From: Molanna angustata
Taxonomy: Eukaryota > Arthropoda > Insecta > Trichoptera > Molannidae
Reading direction: 5' to 3'
NCBI GenBank assembly: GCA_963576475.1
Contig: OY754984.1
Span: 15,622,722-15,686,721, forward strand
DNA: 64,000 bases
Shown here one piece after another: positions 23,049 to 35,099 of this stretch; position 1 is the first letter of the stretch; every line of letters starts with the position of its first letter. Below the pieces are notes generated by a model. That model was not told the DNA's origin. It worked only from the letters and a program-made list of their open reading frames with translations, and searched no databases. The translations under genes and the position numbers were made by a program.

Positions 23049-23904
23049 ACTCTTCACTACCACAAGGGATATAGTGGGGACTTTGAATTTGAAATTTTTT
23101 AGGTCCTTTATTTTATTGTAGATTATCAACTAGTACCATGGTGAGATTGTACTCTGAAAGTTTCATCACAATGCATCTGTGTGTGTACTTACTATGTGCT
23201 ATGTACGGCGTGTTTTTTCTTCTTTATCGATTATGGACATAAGTAGGTACTCAATCAATTTGTTTTTTAAATTAAAAAAAAATATATACCTATCTAATAC
23301 TCGTTTAGACCTTATTCGATTTTCAAGGATATTTAATCAGTGCTTCTATTTATTTAACTGTCACACATTTCAAAGTAACCCCGAACTCAGGAATCTTTCA
23401 ATTTGATATTTTTATTTTCAAATTGCTAAAAAGTCACAGTAATTTCATAAAACAGCATTGAAGAATTATCAAGTTTTCGTAATTAAGTAGGTATTCAAAT
23501 CAAAAATAATTTAACACACTCATATTTGATTTTGCTGAAAATTTTTCATACAAAATTTGAATACCTACTTTGTCGATTGACTTAGTAATGAAGAGCAGTA
23601 GCGAAATTGCTTATAGAAGCCAAAAATCTTGGCTTGCCTATAAATATTATATTAAAAAATTTAAGAACTAATATTTTTAATTTATTTTATTGCAACCATG
23701 TTACAAGATTAAAAATTGAACCGTATGTAGATGCGATGCTTTACAGGTCCACAAATGTAAATATTATTTTGAAATGTGATTTTAAAAATATTTTTCATGG
23801 CCACTGAAATGAACGACGATGCTAACATTAAATTTTCGACATTTCCCGTTTTCTTTCAGGGTTTGCCTAGTCCGAAGGTTTTAGGCTCGCCCCTGGTGAG
23901 GAGT
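23049..23904 (+). mobile_element. MITE-A copy interrupted by MITE-B
   Basis: Begins ACTCTTCACTACCACAAGGG and shares the full MITE-A body. The 3' terminus GTGAGGAGT is pushed to 23896-23904 by the MITE-B insertion at 23596-23895. Confidence 0.7.
23596..23895 (+). mobile_element. hAT-type MITE-B inserted in MITE-A
   Basis: CAGTAGCGAAATTGC start and GGCTCGCCCCTG end. Flanked by ATGAAGAG (23588-23595) and GTGAGGAG (23896-23903); the host MITE normally reads GTGAGGAG here, so this is an 8-bp target duplication with two later changes. Confidence 0.75.
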
Positions 23905-24539
23905 ATAGCGTTAGCCGCAACCCAATCGTTTTTTTTTCATCTAATTTGGAGATTGTGCAAGGAAATGTTTATTTTGGCTCTTTTCTCGTGTGGACAGAGT
24001 GTGTACACGAAATAAGACATGTCGTTGGAATGGCCAAAACTGTCATGACTAAATTTGACAAGACAGATGGAAAGATAGAAGTTATCAAAAGATTTTCCCC
24101 ATTTATCTCTACGCTGGAGATTCATGGACAGTCAAAGCCCACGAAAGGCAATGAATCGACGCCTTTGAAATGTTGTAATCGACGCCATTAGTCGCTCTAA
24201 ACAGCAATATTCAGAATTCTTCTTTAAATTCACATATCACAAGACCCATTTTGCTCCACAGTGTCACTTCAGTTCGTTGAATCATTTTCGTTGATAATTA
24301 TAATAATAATAAGGACAATTTATAAAGCGCCGTATAGTGACAACCGTGGTCACCTCAAGGGCGCTTTCAGTTTGCAAAAACATAAGTAAAAATTTTGTTA
24401 AAATTAGTCCTATAGCTAACGCATTGAAAATGGTGAAACATAAAACTTTAAAAAAATACGTAGAAATCACAAATTAATCTAGGTATATACATATTACATA
24501 ATCCAGATGAAATTTTATGTTTACTAAATATTATTGAAC

Positions 24540-24770
24540 GGATGAAGGACAATCTGGATACGATTTGCGGAAAAGATGAGTTTTTCATTTCTTCTTGAAT
24601 TCATTGATATTTTCGGCACATCTTATATCCATTGGAAGATTGTTCCATAACTTTGGTCCAGAAACGCCAAAAGATCGATTTAGGTATTTTGGCTTATTTG
24701 TGAGATTGGTTTCTACTAGTTTTTTATTGGATTGGGTCATTGATCTTAGCGTACTTTGTTTATTGTTAGG
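24540..24770 (-). pseudogene. LINE ORF2 terminus (CR1/L2/Jockey-like)
   Basis: Minus-strand frame reads KYLNRSFGVSGPKLWNNLPM, DIRCAENINEFKKK, stop, KTHLFRKSYPDC. 'F.v.GPkLWN.LP.dIr....l..FK..lK..L' is the standard end of CR1/L2/Jockey-like reverse-transcriptase ORFs. One in-frame stop shows it is dead. Confidence 0.7.
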
Positions 24771-25355
24771 TGAAAATGTAAAAAATGAAAATGTTAAGTC
24801 AAAAATAATAAACAAAATCCTTTTTATAAAACTTATTCAACAAATTACTAACTCCTGTATGATTTATTTCCAATCACCCCTTTTCCTTCCAAAAAAGGTA
24901 ACTACATACGTCTTATTTACAACTCCCTATACTTTGTTGGCAGAAGTCCACCCTTCAACCCCCTTCCACAAACATCCCTTCACATTTCCGTTACGATTTC
25001 GTTGGGTGTTTAGCGGAATCGAACCCGTGCACACGAGCGCGACTCACCCCCGACTCAGAATATTAAGTGTGTGAAAGATGAATATGATACATAAATATAT
25101 ATTTTATTTCTAAGGGGGTCCGTATTATAAAACTACCCTCGTATTTAGCACTAACAGAATTTGATTTTGTTACAAATTATACCTACCTACAGCGTTTTAA
25201 AATCGTGTGATTATAAGCTGAACTAATTTTTAACGCGTGGTTTGATTTAATATCTTGAATGTTCAAAGATATTTAATGAATTATCAATTTTATGTTTTTT
25301 TTACTACTGTATTATTATTGATGATATGGGGGGTTATACGCATGTGGTGCGGTAA

Positions 25356-26215
25356 TGATTACATGAAAATTCTTCGAAACACAATTGTTTGAATGCGCAA
25401 TTGTACGAATAACAATTTTTCGAAAATCAGTTATCAGAATGACAATTGTCCGAAAGCAAATTATTCGAACTAACATTTGTTGGAAAACCAATTGACCGAA
25501 TTAAATATATTTTTGTGTCATTATGTTGCCTCCTTTGACATATTTGTAGCCAGTAAAATATATTCGATGAAGACTATTATTACTTGTATTATTGTTGGGT
25601 ACGTATGCTTGCACATTTTTAATAACTGATGTTTGACAGCGCGGGATAGCCTAGTTTGTACACCAGTTTATGTATGTTTATCTAGTATTCACACCAGTTT
25701 AGTTATTTTATTTTAATATTATAGTTACTTTTTTAAATATATAATGCAACTGGCTCACGCCAGTCGCAATTATAACTACAAACAAACCTAACCAACCTAT
25801 TTTTACCAAAGTTTTGTAGGTTTAGGTTTCAAAAAATAGGTGTAGGTACATCCGAGGATATCTGACAGCGCGGTGCGTCGCCATGTTGTTTATTCCATAG
25901 ATTTTTATTAAACATAATATACTATGTAGATGTAGTACTCCGTGCAAAAAGTGAGTCATTTGTTTTCGATTCATACAAAATTTGCTAACTACGACATCTA
26001 GTACCTATATTATAATAAAAATCTATGGTTTATTCCTCTCACAATACTACCAACATGACGTCATAAAAATTCGAACAATTGTAAATTCTGATAATTGTGT
26101 GTTCGGAAAATTGTTTTTCGAAAAAATGTGATTCGAATAATTGCCATTCGTAAAATTGATTTTCGTAAAATTGAGCATTCGAATAATTGTTTTTCGAATA
26201 ATTTTCCTGTCACCA
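25356..26215 (+). mobile_element. 0.86-kb TIR element (hAT-type), intact copy
   Basis: Terminal inverted repeats: TGATTACATGAAAATTCTTC at the left and TGGTGACAGGAAAATTATTC reversed from the right, continuing over about 50 bp with 'gaa.acaattgttcgaat'. Many TTCGAA/AATT blocks near both ends. No ORF. The second copy (44526-48306) shows the 8-bp duplication that places it with hAT-like elements; this copy has no clear duplication. Confidence 0.75.
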
Positions 26216-26582
26216 TTAAAAATTACCTACTAACGAAAACGTGCACTCGGAATGCGAGTACGAAATAAGCGAGCACTAGGCTCCAGTTGGAGTATCGAGA
26301 CGGAATGAATATTTTTCCAAGATGGCCGTATTTATAGGCCTAGTAAACCTGCAATGCAAAATAATAAACCTGCAATGCAAAAACCTGATGTGCAATTAAT
26401 ATATTGTAGGGTTGTGCGATGGCCGTAGCCACAATGATATTGATCGTCCATCGCTATGTTCTAAGTAAATTATTTGAAAATCTCCATGTACCACAGCGAT
26501 TAGATATCTAGATTATTCTAAAATCTCTGTTTATTCGAAATGACACGTAAATATTAGTCGATATAATATATTAATGTAGACA

Positions 26583-27012
26583 ACCCACCATATAATAAGG
26601 GTATAAATGCAGTTGAAATGAGATCGCTATGAAGAATCTGTTATAGAACGATGTATGACAGGGTCAGAAATGAGGACATATGTAAGGAAAGAATGTAGGA
26701 TGAAGAAAGATGTTATTAATAGAATGAAAGTGAACACATTGCGATGGTTTGGCCACATGGGGAGAATGAATGAGGAACGCCTGACGAAGAAAATATACAT
26801 TGTGGACAGGAATGGAATGAGAGGTCGGGGCCGCCCAAGGAAGGGATGGCACGTCTATATGAACGGTATTTTGAAAGACGGAAATGAATAACAGACGAAC
26901 ATGTATAAAACGATGTATGAGGCGATGAATGTATGTCAAGATAGAAGTAAGTGACGTTCGGTTTTCTCTGCCTACCCCGTGAGGGACATGGCGTGATGGT
27001 ATGTATGTATGA
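26583..27012 (+). pseudogene. LINE RT C-terminal fragment with (TATG)n tail
   Basis: Frame reads RKECRMKKDVINRMKVNTLR, WFGHMGRMNEERLTKKIYIV, RNGMRGRGRPRKGW, then after frame breaks a CMNVCQDRS.. tail and 'taccccgtgagggacatggc' before 'gtgatggtatgtatgtatg'. This is the LRWxGHxxRM...RGRPR signature of insect non-LTR ORFs. Closely related to 53595-53815 and 7205-7446. Confidence 0.75.
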
Positions 27013-27179
27013 TTTATGACGACAAAATCTCTATGTTCTGTCAAAATGATTTTTCTTTAATCCTTTTATTCTATCGAAATGATTCTAAAATGTCAATGTA
27101 AGTACCTACCTATTACCTAACTATCAAAATGTCAATCAATATGCACCACGAAAATCAATTATTTCACTAAAAACTATTT

Positions 27180-27705
27180 ACTCCTCACTAACCCAAGGGG
27201 GTATAGTGGGGAGTTTTGATTTCGCAATTTTAAGGGTATTTTTTTATTGCATATTATCAACTAATATCATGCTGAGATTGTATTCTGAAAGTTTCATCAC
27301 AATGATCTGTGTGTGCTATGTTCTATGTGCGGCGTGTTCATTTTACTATATCGATTATAGACTAAAGAACTCATTCGATTCTATTCAAATTTTGCAAATT
27401 TGTATATCTAGTACTCGCTTAGACCCCATTAGATTTTGAAGGATATCTGAATAGTGCTTCTCAACTGTTTTAACCGTCAAATAGTTCAAACTTTCAAAGT
27501 GCAAGCTCAGGAAAATTAAAATTTGAAATTTATATTTTCAAATTGGTAAAAAGGCACATCACTTAAAATGGCATTTAGGAATTATCAAGTTTTCATAAGA
27601 AAATATTTATATAAAAAATAATTTAACAAACTCATTTCGTGAAAATGCTGAATATTTTCCTTACAAAATTTTAATACTTTATACAATGACTTGTTAGTGA
27701 GGAGT
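27180..27705 (+). mobile_element. MITE-A copy, both termini present
   Basis: ACTCCTCACTAACCCAAGGG at the left and TTGTTAGTGAGGAGT at the right form an approximately 13-bp terminal inverted repeat (ACTCCTCACTAAC). No ORF. This is the best reference copy of the family in the window. Confidence 0.75.
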
Positions 27706-28423
27706 TTAGCGTTGGCCACAAACCACTTGTTTTATTATACCTATATCTAGTTATATATAAAAAGGAATCTTTGAAAAATCAAATACCAAGGAAAATATAT
27801 TAATTTTGAAACGAATCAATTTTAAAAATCTTTTTCAAACGAAATTCTTCCTATAAAATCATTATTTTAACGTTTTTTTTCCTCAGTCAACCAAATATTC
27901 GTTACAATTTATATTCGCTCTGTGCATCGTATGATAATTAGTTTATTAGTAAATGAAACATAAACACCCTGTTAAATTCAAATAATGGAATGGTTTGATT
28001 GAGGGAGTGACGCTGATTGGTGACACGCGTGTCAACAATGCTACCGATGGCCAACCGCGTGCAAGCCAAGTCACGGTGTTTCTAAAATTACTTACTTACA
28101 ATTTTACACGGTTCTACCATAAATATTTTTATAAATCACATTTTAATCTTTGGGGTTTGCATTAGTTTTTTCGCCTCAGTATATTTAGTTTTATATAGCG
28201 CATATTAATATCACATTGGCAAGATATTACATTTAGTGTTTCCATAAGAAAATACATATTGATTTTAGTAACAAACTTTGTTATTTTAAAATATGTTACA
28301 TTTTTGAGAAATAATTTTAAATTTAATCAATATTTCATATCTCAGTATCATTTATATTACATATTGATTATAATCGGCCCATGTAGGTATATAATGTCGG
28401 CCTATATGCACCTTTGTTGGTCA
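27706..28423. other. Gene-free AT-rich stretch
   Basis: No gene is seen. 27995-28085 is a short G+C-richer block without a recognisable product or repeat partner here. Confidence 0.4.
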
Positions 28424-28590
28424 GATACTTGACTGCTGAGCCATAAGTTCGATTTAAACTGCGTTTTCAATCTGGATCTCGGAGACGATAAATATCGTAA
28501 GTCTCTTAAATATGGCAACTTGTTATTGGGTGCGTGTTAAATTAATATTTGACATATTTACCCGAGAAACAAATAAAATCATAAAAAAAA
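28424..28590 (+). mobile_element. tRNA-derived SINE family 1, degraded copy
   Basis: 'gatacttgactgctgagcc', 'ctgcgttttcaatctggatc', 'gcaacttgttattgggtgcg', 'tacccgagaaacaaataaa' follow the family 1 order. The B-box is decayed. Confidence 0.65.
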
Positions 28591-28847
28591 ATATCGCGTC
28601 TTTTACTCTGTAAAATTACATTATTCTCCCTCTTCACTTTTATATTCGTACTTTTCCTCATTTTATTTTGATTTATTTATTTTTATTTTTTTTTATTTAT
28701 TGTCAACAGCTTTGTACATACACATTACAATAGAGATTACAATTAAAATGAGCCAATTATAGACAAACATAATTTCAAACTATAATAACGCTGAAAGGGT
28801 ACATAAATGAATAAATTGTTTGAAACCGACTCGCCAAAGCAGATCCC

Positions 28848-29105
28848 GTGCAATACGTGACTGAGTCATGACTGAGGATAGCGGCTGTAGTCCGTCGCCA
28901 CACGTATGGCCCGCCTCCATGTCAATCTGTTTTGGGCTAAACGAAGAGCACCAGTCACCAAAGACCCAATTGTGGACTTAACCAAATCGCTCCATCTGGT
29001 CGGTGTGCGACCACGAGTTCTCCGTCCTTCCACGCTGCCCATCACAACAAGCTTCTCGGGGCAGTCTGGTTCCCTTCTGGCAATGTGTCCAAAGAATTGA
29101 AGGAT
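28848..29105 (-). pseudogene. LINE RT C-terminal fragment
   Basis: Minus-strand translation: FFGHIARREPDCPEKLVVMG, SVEGRRTRGRTPTRWSDLVK and, after changes of frame, 'LRLAKNR.TWRRAI' and '..ATDYS'. This is the 'FGHiaRr...leklvv.GkveG.R.RGR.ptRW.D' tail of insect RTE-like elements. It directly precedes the 103-bp satellite. Confidence 0.75.
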
Positions 29106-29111
29106 ACTGAA

Positions 29112-30308
29112 CTATGAACTATGTGAGATGTTTTTGTTGCCTATTGTATTTTCTATTACCCGGCACTTACGGGACACCCGAAACACTACATTCAGAATGG
29201 GTGGTGAACCTCATTGCTAAAATATGTGAGATGTTATTGTTGCCTGTTGTATTTTCTATTACCTGGCTCTTACGGGACACCCGATACACTACAATCAGAA
29301 TGGGTGGTGAACCTCATTGCTGAACTGTGTGAGATGTTATTGTTGCCTGTTGTATTTTCAGAATGGGTGGTGAACCTCATTGCAGAACTATGTGAGATGT
29401 TATTGTTGCCTGTTGTATTTTCTATTACCCAGCTCTTACGGGACACCCGAAACACTACATTCAGAATGGGTGGTGAACCTCATTGCTGAACTATGTGAGA
29501 TGTTATTGTTGCCTGTTGTATTTTCAGAATGAGTGGTGAACCTCATTGCTGAACTATGTGAGATGTTATTGTTGCCTGTTGTATTTTCTATTACCCGGCT
29601 CTTACAGGACACCCGAAACACTACATTCAGAATGGGTGGTGAACCTCATTGCTGAACTATGTGAGATGTTATTGTTGCCTGTTGTATTTTCTATTGCCCG
29701 GCTCTTACAGGACACCCGAAACACTACATTCAGAATGGGTGGTGAACCTCATTGCTGAACTATGTGAGATGTTATTGTTGCCTGTTGTATTTTCTATTAC
29801 CCGGCTCTTACAGGACACCCGAAACACTACATTCAGAATGGGTGGTGAACCTCATTGCTGAACTATGTGAGATGTTATTGTTGCCTGTTGTATTTTCTAT
29901 TACCCGGCTCTTACAGGACACCCGAAACACTACATTCAGAATGGGTGGTGAACCTCATTGCTGAACTATGTGAGATGTTATTGTTGCCTGTTGTATTTTC
30001 TATTACCCGGCTCTTACAGGACACCCGAAACACTACATTCAGAATGGGTGGTGAACCTCATTGCTGAACTATGTGAGATGTTATTGTTGCCTGTTGTATT
30101 TTCTATTACCCGGCTCTTACAGGACACCCGAAACACTACATTCAGAATGGGTGGTGAACCTCATTGCTGAACTATGTGAGATGTTATTGTTGCCTGTTGT
30201 ATTTTCTATTACCCGGCTCTTACGGGACACTCGACACACTATATTCAGAATGTGTGGTGAACCTCATTGCTGAACTGTGTGAGATGTTATTGTTGCCTGT
30301 TGTATTTT
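29112..30308 (+). repeat. 103-bp tandem satellite array
   Basis: About eleven head-to-tail units starting 'gaactatgtgagatgttatt' and containing 'cccggctcttacaggacacc' and 'gggtggtgaacctcattgct'. The period is exactly 103 bp through the middle (29546, 29649, 29752, 29855, 29958, 30061). Two units near 29320-29400 and 29480-29560 are shortened by loss of the segment between 'gttgtatttt' and 'cagaatg'. Central units are almost identical and the edge units diverge, as expected for unequal exchange. The open frames across it are a by-product. Confidence 0.9.
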
Positions 30309-30611
30309 AAAACGATGATAATAATAAATAATGGAAGCACTATTCAAAGCCGGTGCCTCACTGCAATTCAACGTCGTCGATAAATATTTCGTGTTTTTCG
30401 TCTACGGGGACATTAAGTATCGTATATATTATAATAGTCTAAATAATGTCCTAGTCTTGTAATTATTTTCATTTATAATGAACAATATTACGTAAATACC
30501 TAAGTCTGACCTACGTACCTACCTATTTAAGTCTCTTAAAGAAAGTTTATCTAACCTTAATACTTGTAGGTGTAATATTGTTGCGCCATTTCTCCATAAA
30601 TAAATTATCTT
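30309..30611. other. Gene-free stretch
   Basis: Nothing recognisable between the satellite and the next repeat block. Confidence 0.35.
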
Positions 30612-31385
30612 ATCAACAGCAAATGAGTCACAATTGTCACCTGTTTACTCATTCATAGGCTGTAACTAAATATTTCTAAGTAAGGTTAAGATATTTTTAT
30701 GCAAGAACCGGAATTCTGTTAAAAATATCTTGTGTTTTGGTTTTTTTACTAAGAATTCTATTTTTTCAATAAAATATAACTTTTCTCAGCGTGGATTGAA
30801 TATAAATTGGATCTTTTCAACAGCAAATGAGTCACAATTGTTACCTTTTTACTCATTCATAGGCTGGAACTAAATATTTCTAAGAAAGGTTAAGATATTT
30901 TTATGCAAGAACCGGAATACCTTTAAAAATATCTTGTGTTTTGGTTTTTTTATTAAGAATTCTATTATTTCAATAAATCATAACTTTTCTCAGCGTGGAT
31001 TGAATTTTTCCATGTAAATTAGATATTTTCAACAGCATATGAGACACAATTGTTACCTGTTTACTCATTCATAGGCTGGAACTACTAAATACCTATTTCT
31101 TAAGATAGGTTAAGTAATTATGATCCTTTCCATACTGATTTTGATACTTCACAATTGACATACCTACCAATAGCAATAATAATTCCTCTCCATCCGAAAA
31201 TGTCAATATTTAATACGAATTTTAACAACGTAGGTACTGATCATCTTTGCACTGAAAAATATTTTTATACAAGAACCGGAATTTCGTTAAAAATATCTTG
31301 TGTTTTCGTTTTTTTATTAATAATTCTGTTTTTTCAATAAATCATAACTTTTCTCAGTGTGAATTGATTTTTTCTATGTAAATTG
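30612..31385 (+). repeat. Diverged tandem repeats of about 0.2 kb
   Basis: Three successive units begin 'caacagcaaatgagtcacaa' (30618, 30820, and 31030 with 'caacagcatatgagacacaa'). They share 'actcattcataggctg.aac', 'caagaaccggaat', 'aaaatatcttgtgtttt' and 'cataacttttctcagcgtg'. The last unit is interrupted by about 130 bp of unrelated sequence before its second half resumes at 31255. Confidence 0.7.
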
Positions 31386-31453
31386 GAAGAAAGTGAACCA
31401 ATAATTTATGCTTTTCGTGTATTTTTATTTTAATGTTTTGTTTTTTTAACGTA

Positions 31454-31626
31454 GCTTCTCGGACAACTAACAGGTACTATGTCAAATTATTATTAACACG
31501 CACCCAATTACGATATTAATCGTCTCACTGATCCAGACTGAAAACACAATTAAAAACTGTGTCTCCACCGGGAATCGAACCCTTGGATTATTAGTCAGAT
31601 ACCTAACCAACTGAACCATGAAGGCT
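31454..31626 (-). mobile_element. tRNA-derived SINE family 1
   Basis: Minus-strand head 'ccttcatggttcagttggtt' and B-box 'gggttcgattcccggtgg', then the usual body and 'gttgtccgagaagc' end. About 10 bp in the head is missing compared with the 1355-1562 copy. Confidence 0.7.
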
Positions 31627-31934
31627 GATTTTGTATTGTAAAATAGAATAAACCTTGAATTAGTTAAATAAATGAGAAAAATTTAGCTCTCTAAATTTGC
31701 TCATTGATTTTATAAAATCTTCTTAATAATAATAATCCTTCTTTGAAAATAATATATTTATTTAATAATCTGAATTGCTTTTGAAAAATCTTATTTTCGA
31801 TTTTATTTAGAGAATTATGTTTTTAAACTATAAACTTCATAACGTTTAATATTCAAATTTGAACAAAAAAAATATTCTTTTATTTTTTGATTGAAAGGTA
31901 CATTGATATGTCTTCAATTTTTTATGTCAAGTTT

Positions 31935-32112
31935 GTTATCTGCCAGCTGTAGGTACATTGATAGAAGGAACCCATCAAGTATATCATCTAGTGTTGCATA
32001 TATTGTACAATTAAACCGTGAGGCATTGAAAGATCTCAAAGCTGCGACAGTGAATGGTAGTTTGTATGAATTCCCTAGACTGGTGTACCTCAGGGCTCCT
32101 TATCTGGTCCCT
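31935..32112 (+). pseudogene. Possible reverse-transcriptase fragment (TGVPQGS motif)
   Basis: At 32079 the frame reads TGVPQGSLSGP, the conserved RT motif 'tGVPQGSilgP' of non-LTR elements, preceded by 'VTVNGSLYEFP' in a neighbouring frame. Nothing else of the RT can be followed, so this is at most a small fossil. Confidence 0.4.
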
Positions 32113-33288
32113 CGCCTTATGCTCGGCGGGCTGCAGATAACACAATCGCCTGGTGCATTGGTCGCGCGTCACCAGGGGGTGTTTGCCAAGATAACGGAGA
32201 GAGGGATGCTGTGGGGTGCATCTCCCTAGGGGTGAAAACTAGGTAGGCAACTGGGAAGTAAAAAGAAAATGGATTTTTGGAGCCTACTCTGAAAATATTA
32301 ATAACACGAAAAGATATGAACACGAACGCTATAATTTGTCTGCTGATGAATCGGTTACTTATTATTATTATTTATTTATTTATTTCATTTTTCCCAAAAG
32401 TACTTAGTTAATTAAGAGCCTACATAGGAATTTATTGAATTTGAAATAAATCTGGCAAAAGTTTTGTTTTCTAACTATTTAACAACTTCCGATGTTTTTT
32501 TTACATAGTCAATAACCATTGAGAGTTATTAAACGGGCTAAGAAACATCAGGGTATGGATCGTAGTCCACAGCAAAGAGTATATAATAAATAATACCTAC
32601 GGATAGTCCACAGAGTGTAGGAGCTGTTCCGGCTCAATACAAAGATGCCAGAGTGGTAGAACCGACGGGGGATCAGACATGGCATAAAAAGAAGAAGAAG
32701 AATAAAACTAAACGATTGTTATAAATCGATTTTTTTAATCAACTTCACTACACTTAACTTATCTGACGTGGTATATATACCTACTAATTTTAATACTTTC
32801 AAATAAACTTTAATATTACAATATATTGATAAAAAATTATTTGTCAAAGAATTATTGCTTTTGGAAAAAAGTGACTTAATTGTTGTGCTAATCAATCCCT
32901 TCATTTTTATTGAAGTAGTTCAAATATAATTCCTGTAAAAAGGGAATTAAACCTAGTTTATCAAAACATTGGAGATTTTCGATTTTGTAGGTATAACTTT
33001 TGAGGTAGGTACCTATTTTTCAATAGTTTACGGCTTAATAGCCTTTTACAAATAGGTATAATTTTCACCAAATATCGTGAACGAGCTTCCGGTTGAGCAG
33101 AGCGCAAATTTGTGTCTTTTTACTTCGTTGGTTTACGTGCAAATCTCCCCCCTTTTCGGATAAAAGTTCTAGTTATTTGGCGACAACTATAAAACAATAT
33201 TAAAACATGATTACTTTGTATACCTACTGATTTCATACAATCGAAATGAGTTACATAAAAAAAACGAATGGGTTGTGACCAACGATAA

Positions 33289-33784
33289 ACTCCTCACTAT
33301 CAACTCACTCCTAGAAGTATTCATTTTTGTACCTATGGAAAATTTTCGGCCTTACCTATATATAATGAAATGAGTTTGTTAAATTATTTTTGATATAAAT
33401 ATTTTATTATGAAAACTTGATAATTCTACAATATCATTTTATGAAAATGATGGGCCTTTTTAGCAATTTGAAAATAAAAATATCAAATTTTAAGTTTCCT
33501 GAACTTGGTGTCACTTTGAAATATTTGACAGTCAAAAAAAAATCAAAAGCACTTATCAGATATCCTTCAAAATTTAATGGAGTCTAAGCTAGTATAATAG
33601 TTATATACAAATTTGTAAAATTGGAAAAAATCGAATAAGCATTTTCGTCTATACCTAATCTATGATGAAGAACAAACACGCCGCACATAGCATACAGCAC
33701 ATAATAATACACAAAGTACACAGCACACAGATACATTGTGATGAAATTTTCAGAATACAATCTCAGCATGATACTAGTTGATAC
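33289..33784 (-). mobile_element. MITE-A copy, 5'-truncated
   Basis: ACTCCTCACTA at 33289 is the element's 3' terminus reversed. The body follows in reverse order to 'ctcagcatgatactagttga' at about 33780, after which the approximately 70-bp start of the element is missing. Confidence 0.65.
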
Positions 33785-34805
33785 TAGACAGCTCCGACTC
33801 CGAATATACGTACTTATTCCTTATTCATAAGAATTGTGCACTAACAGAGTATAGCCTACTCGTTTTTCTCACTTTATAAATGTAAAGATTTAAGAATGCA
33901 ATTTCAATTTTGTGAAAAATGTCCCTTGAATTTGGTCCCCCTCGTGTCTTCTTTGTTTATTTTCTTCATCTTTCCCATTGGATTCACAACGTCTTCCCCT
34001 CTCTGAACGAAATATTATTTTTAAATATAAAGAAACAATCTTATTTCTTCCTACCTTTCTTAGCAACCATAATACAAAGCAAACTGTCACTGGAGATGCA
34101 CCCTTTTAATATGTGCCTACTTCTTATCAGTACCTACCTGCTCTGTAGGTAAGCATTATATTTGGTTGTTATACCTAATTCGATTTATTTTTTAATTCTC
34201 CCTTAAATAAACAGGCTGTATCTACCAAAGATTTCCATATAGATATGTATTTTACCAAATACATTCTTAGCGGGGAATGTTAAGTTTTTTGTAAGGGCAA
34301 CACTAGTTTCTATGTCAGATCATTATTTTTGTTGTCTGTTTTTATTTTAATCTAGTTTTGTTGTATGTTTTGTTCATTTGTGCATGTAACTTTTTATTTG
34401 TGAAAAATATAGGTATTACCTAGATATACTCCGGATTTCACTGCGTTCAGATTGATCCAGTTTTTAGTCCCATCCCCAGGAACCTACCTAATTATTGTTG
34501 GATTTTTTGGTTGGCAACATATTGCAGTTTTCCATACATTTAAACACTTCCTTATAGATAACTGTTCTCTAAATCTTAATGAACAAATATATCCGAAAAC
34601 AACCGGATCAAAATCCAAATTATATTTATTTACTGTGAAAACTGAATGAGCAATTTGATAAACTGAAAAATCTATGGAATCAATATGTAAGTGGGTACCT
34701 AATTATAATTGTTCCAAATACATGCTTATGAACATATTTATTCGGAATAGATAGAATAAACATAACCCCATACCTACTCTCCTCTCTTGATAGAGGTAAG
34801 TAGGT
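33785..34805. other. Gene-free AT-rich stretch
   Basis: No gene or clear repeat is seen. Confidence 0.35.
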
Positions 34806-34996
34806 ACCTACTATGTTGAATATTAATTTAACACGCACCCAGTAACAAGTTGCCTTACTCTGAAGACTTAAGATATTTCTCGTCCCACAGATCACAAGTT
34901 GAAAACACAATCAAAAATTGTGTTTCCACCGGGAATCGAACCCGGGACCGTTCACTCAAGAGATAGATATCTTCTATAACCAACGAAGGTTGACAA
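34806..34996 (-). mobile_element. tRNA-derived SINE family 1
   Basis: Minus-strand B-box 'gggttcgattcccggtggaa' preceded by a decayed head; body with 'aacttgttactgggtgcgtg' and 'ttaatattcaacatagtagg'. The terminal 'gttgcccgagaagc' block is absent. Confidence 0.7.
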
Positions 34997-35099
34997 AAGT
35001 TCTTCTATTATGTTCATTGACTTTTTACATTCTCGCCTTTCAGATTTTTATTGATGTGTTTTTATGTAACTATTAATAAATTCATTTTATTTAGTTTCG

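Noticed and set aside
24595..25074. 159-codon plus-strand open frame
   Set aside because: Its first part is antisense to a LINE fragment (24540-24770) and the rest has no recognisable domain or supporting signals.
29112..30308. CRISPR-like regular repeats
   Set aside because: Units are contiguous with no unique spacers, and the DNA is eukaryotic; it is an ordinary satellite.
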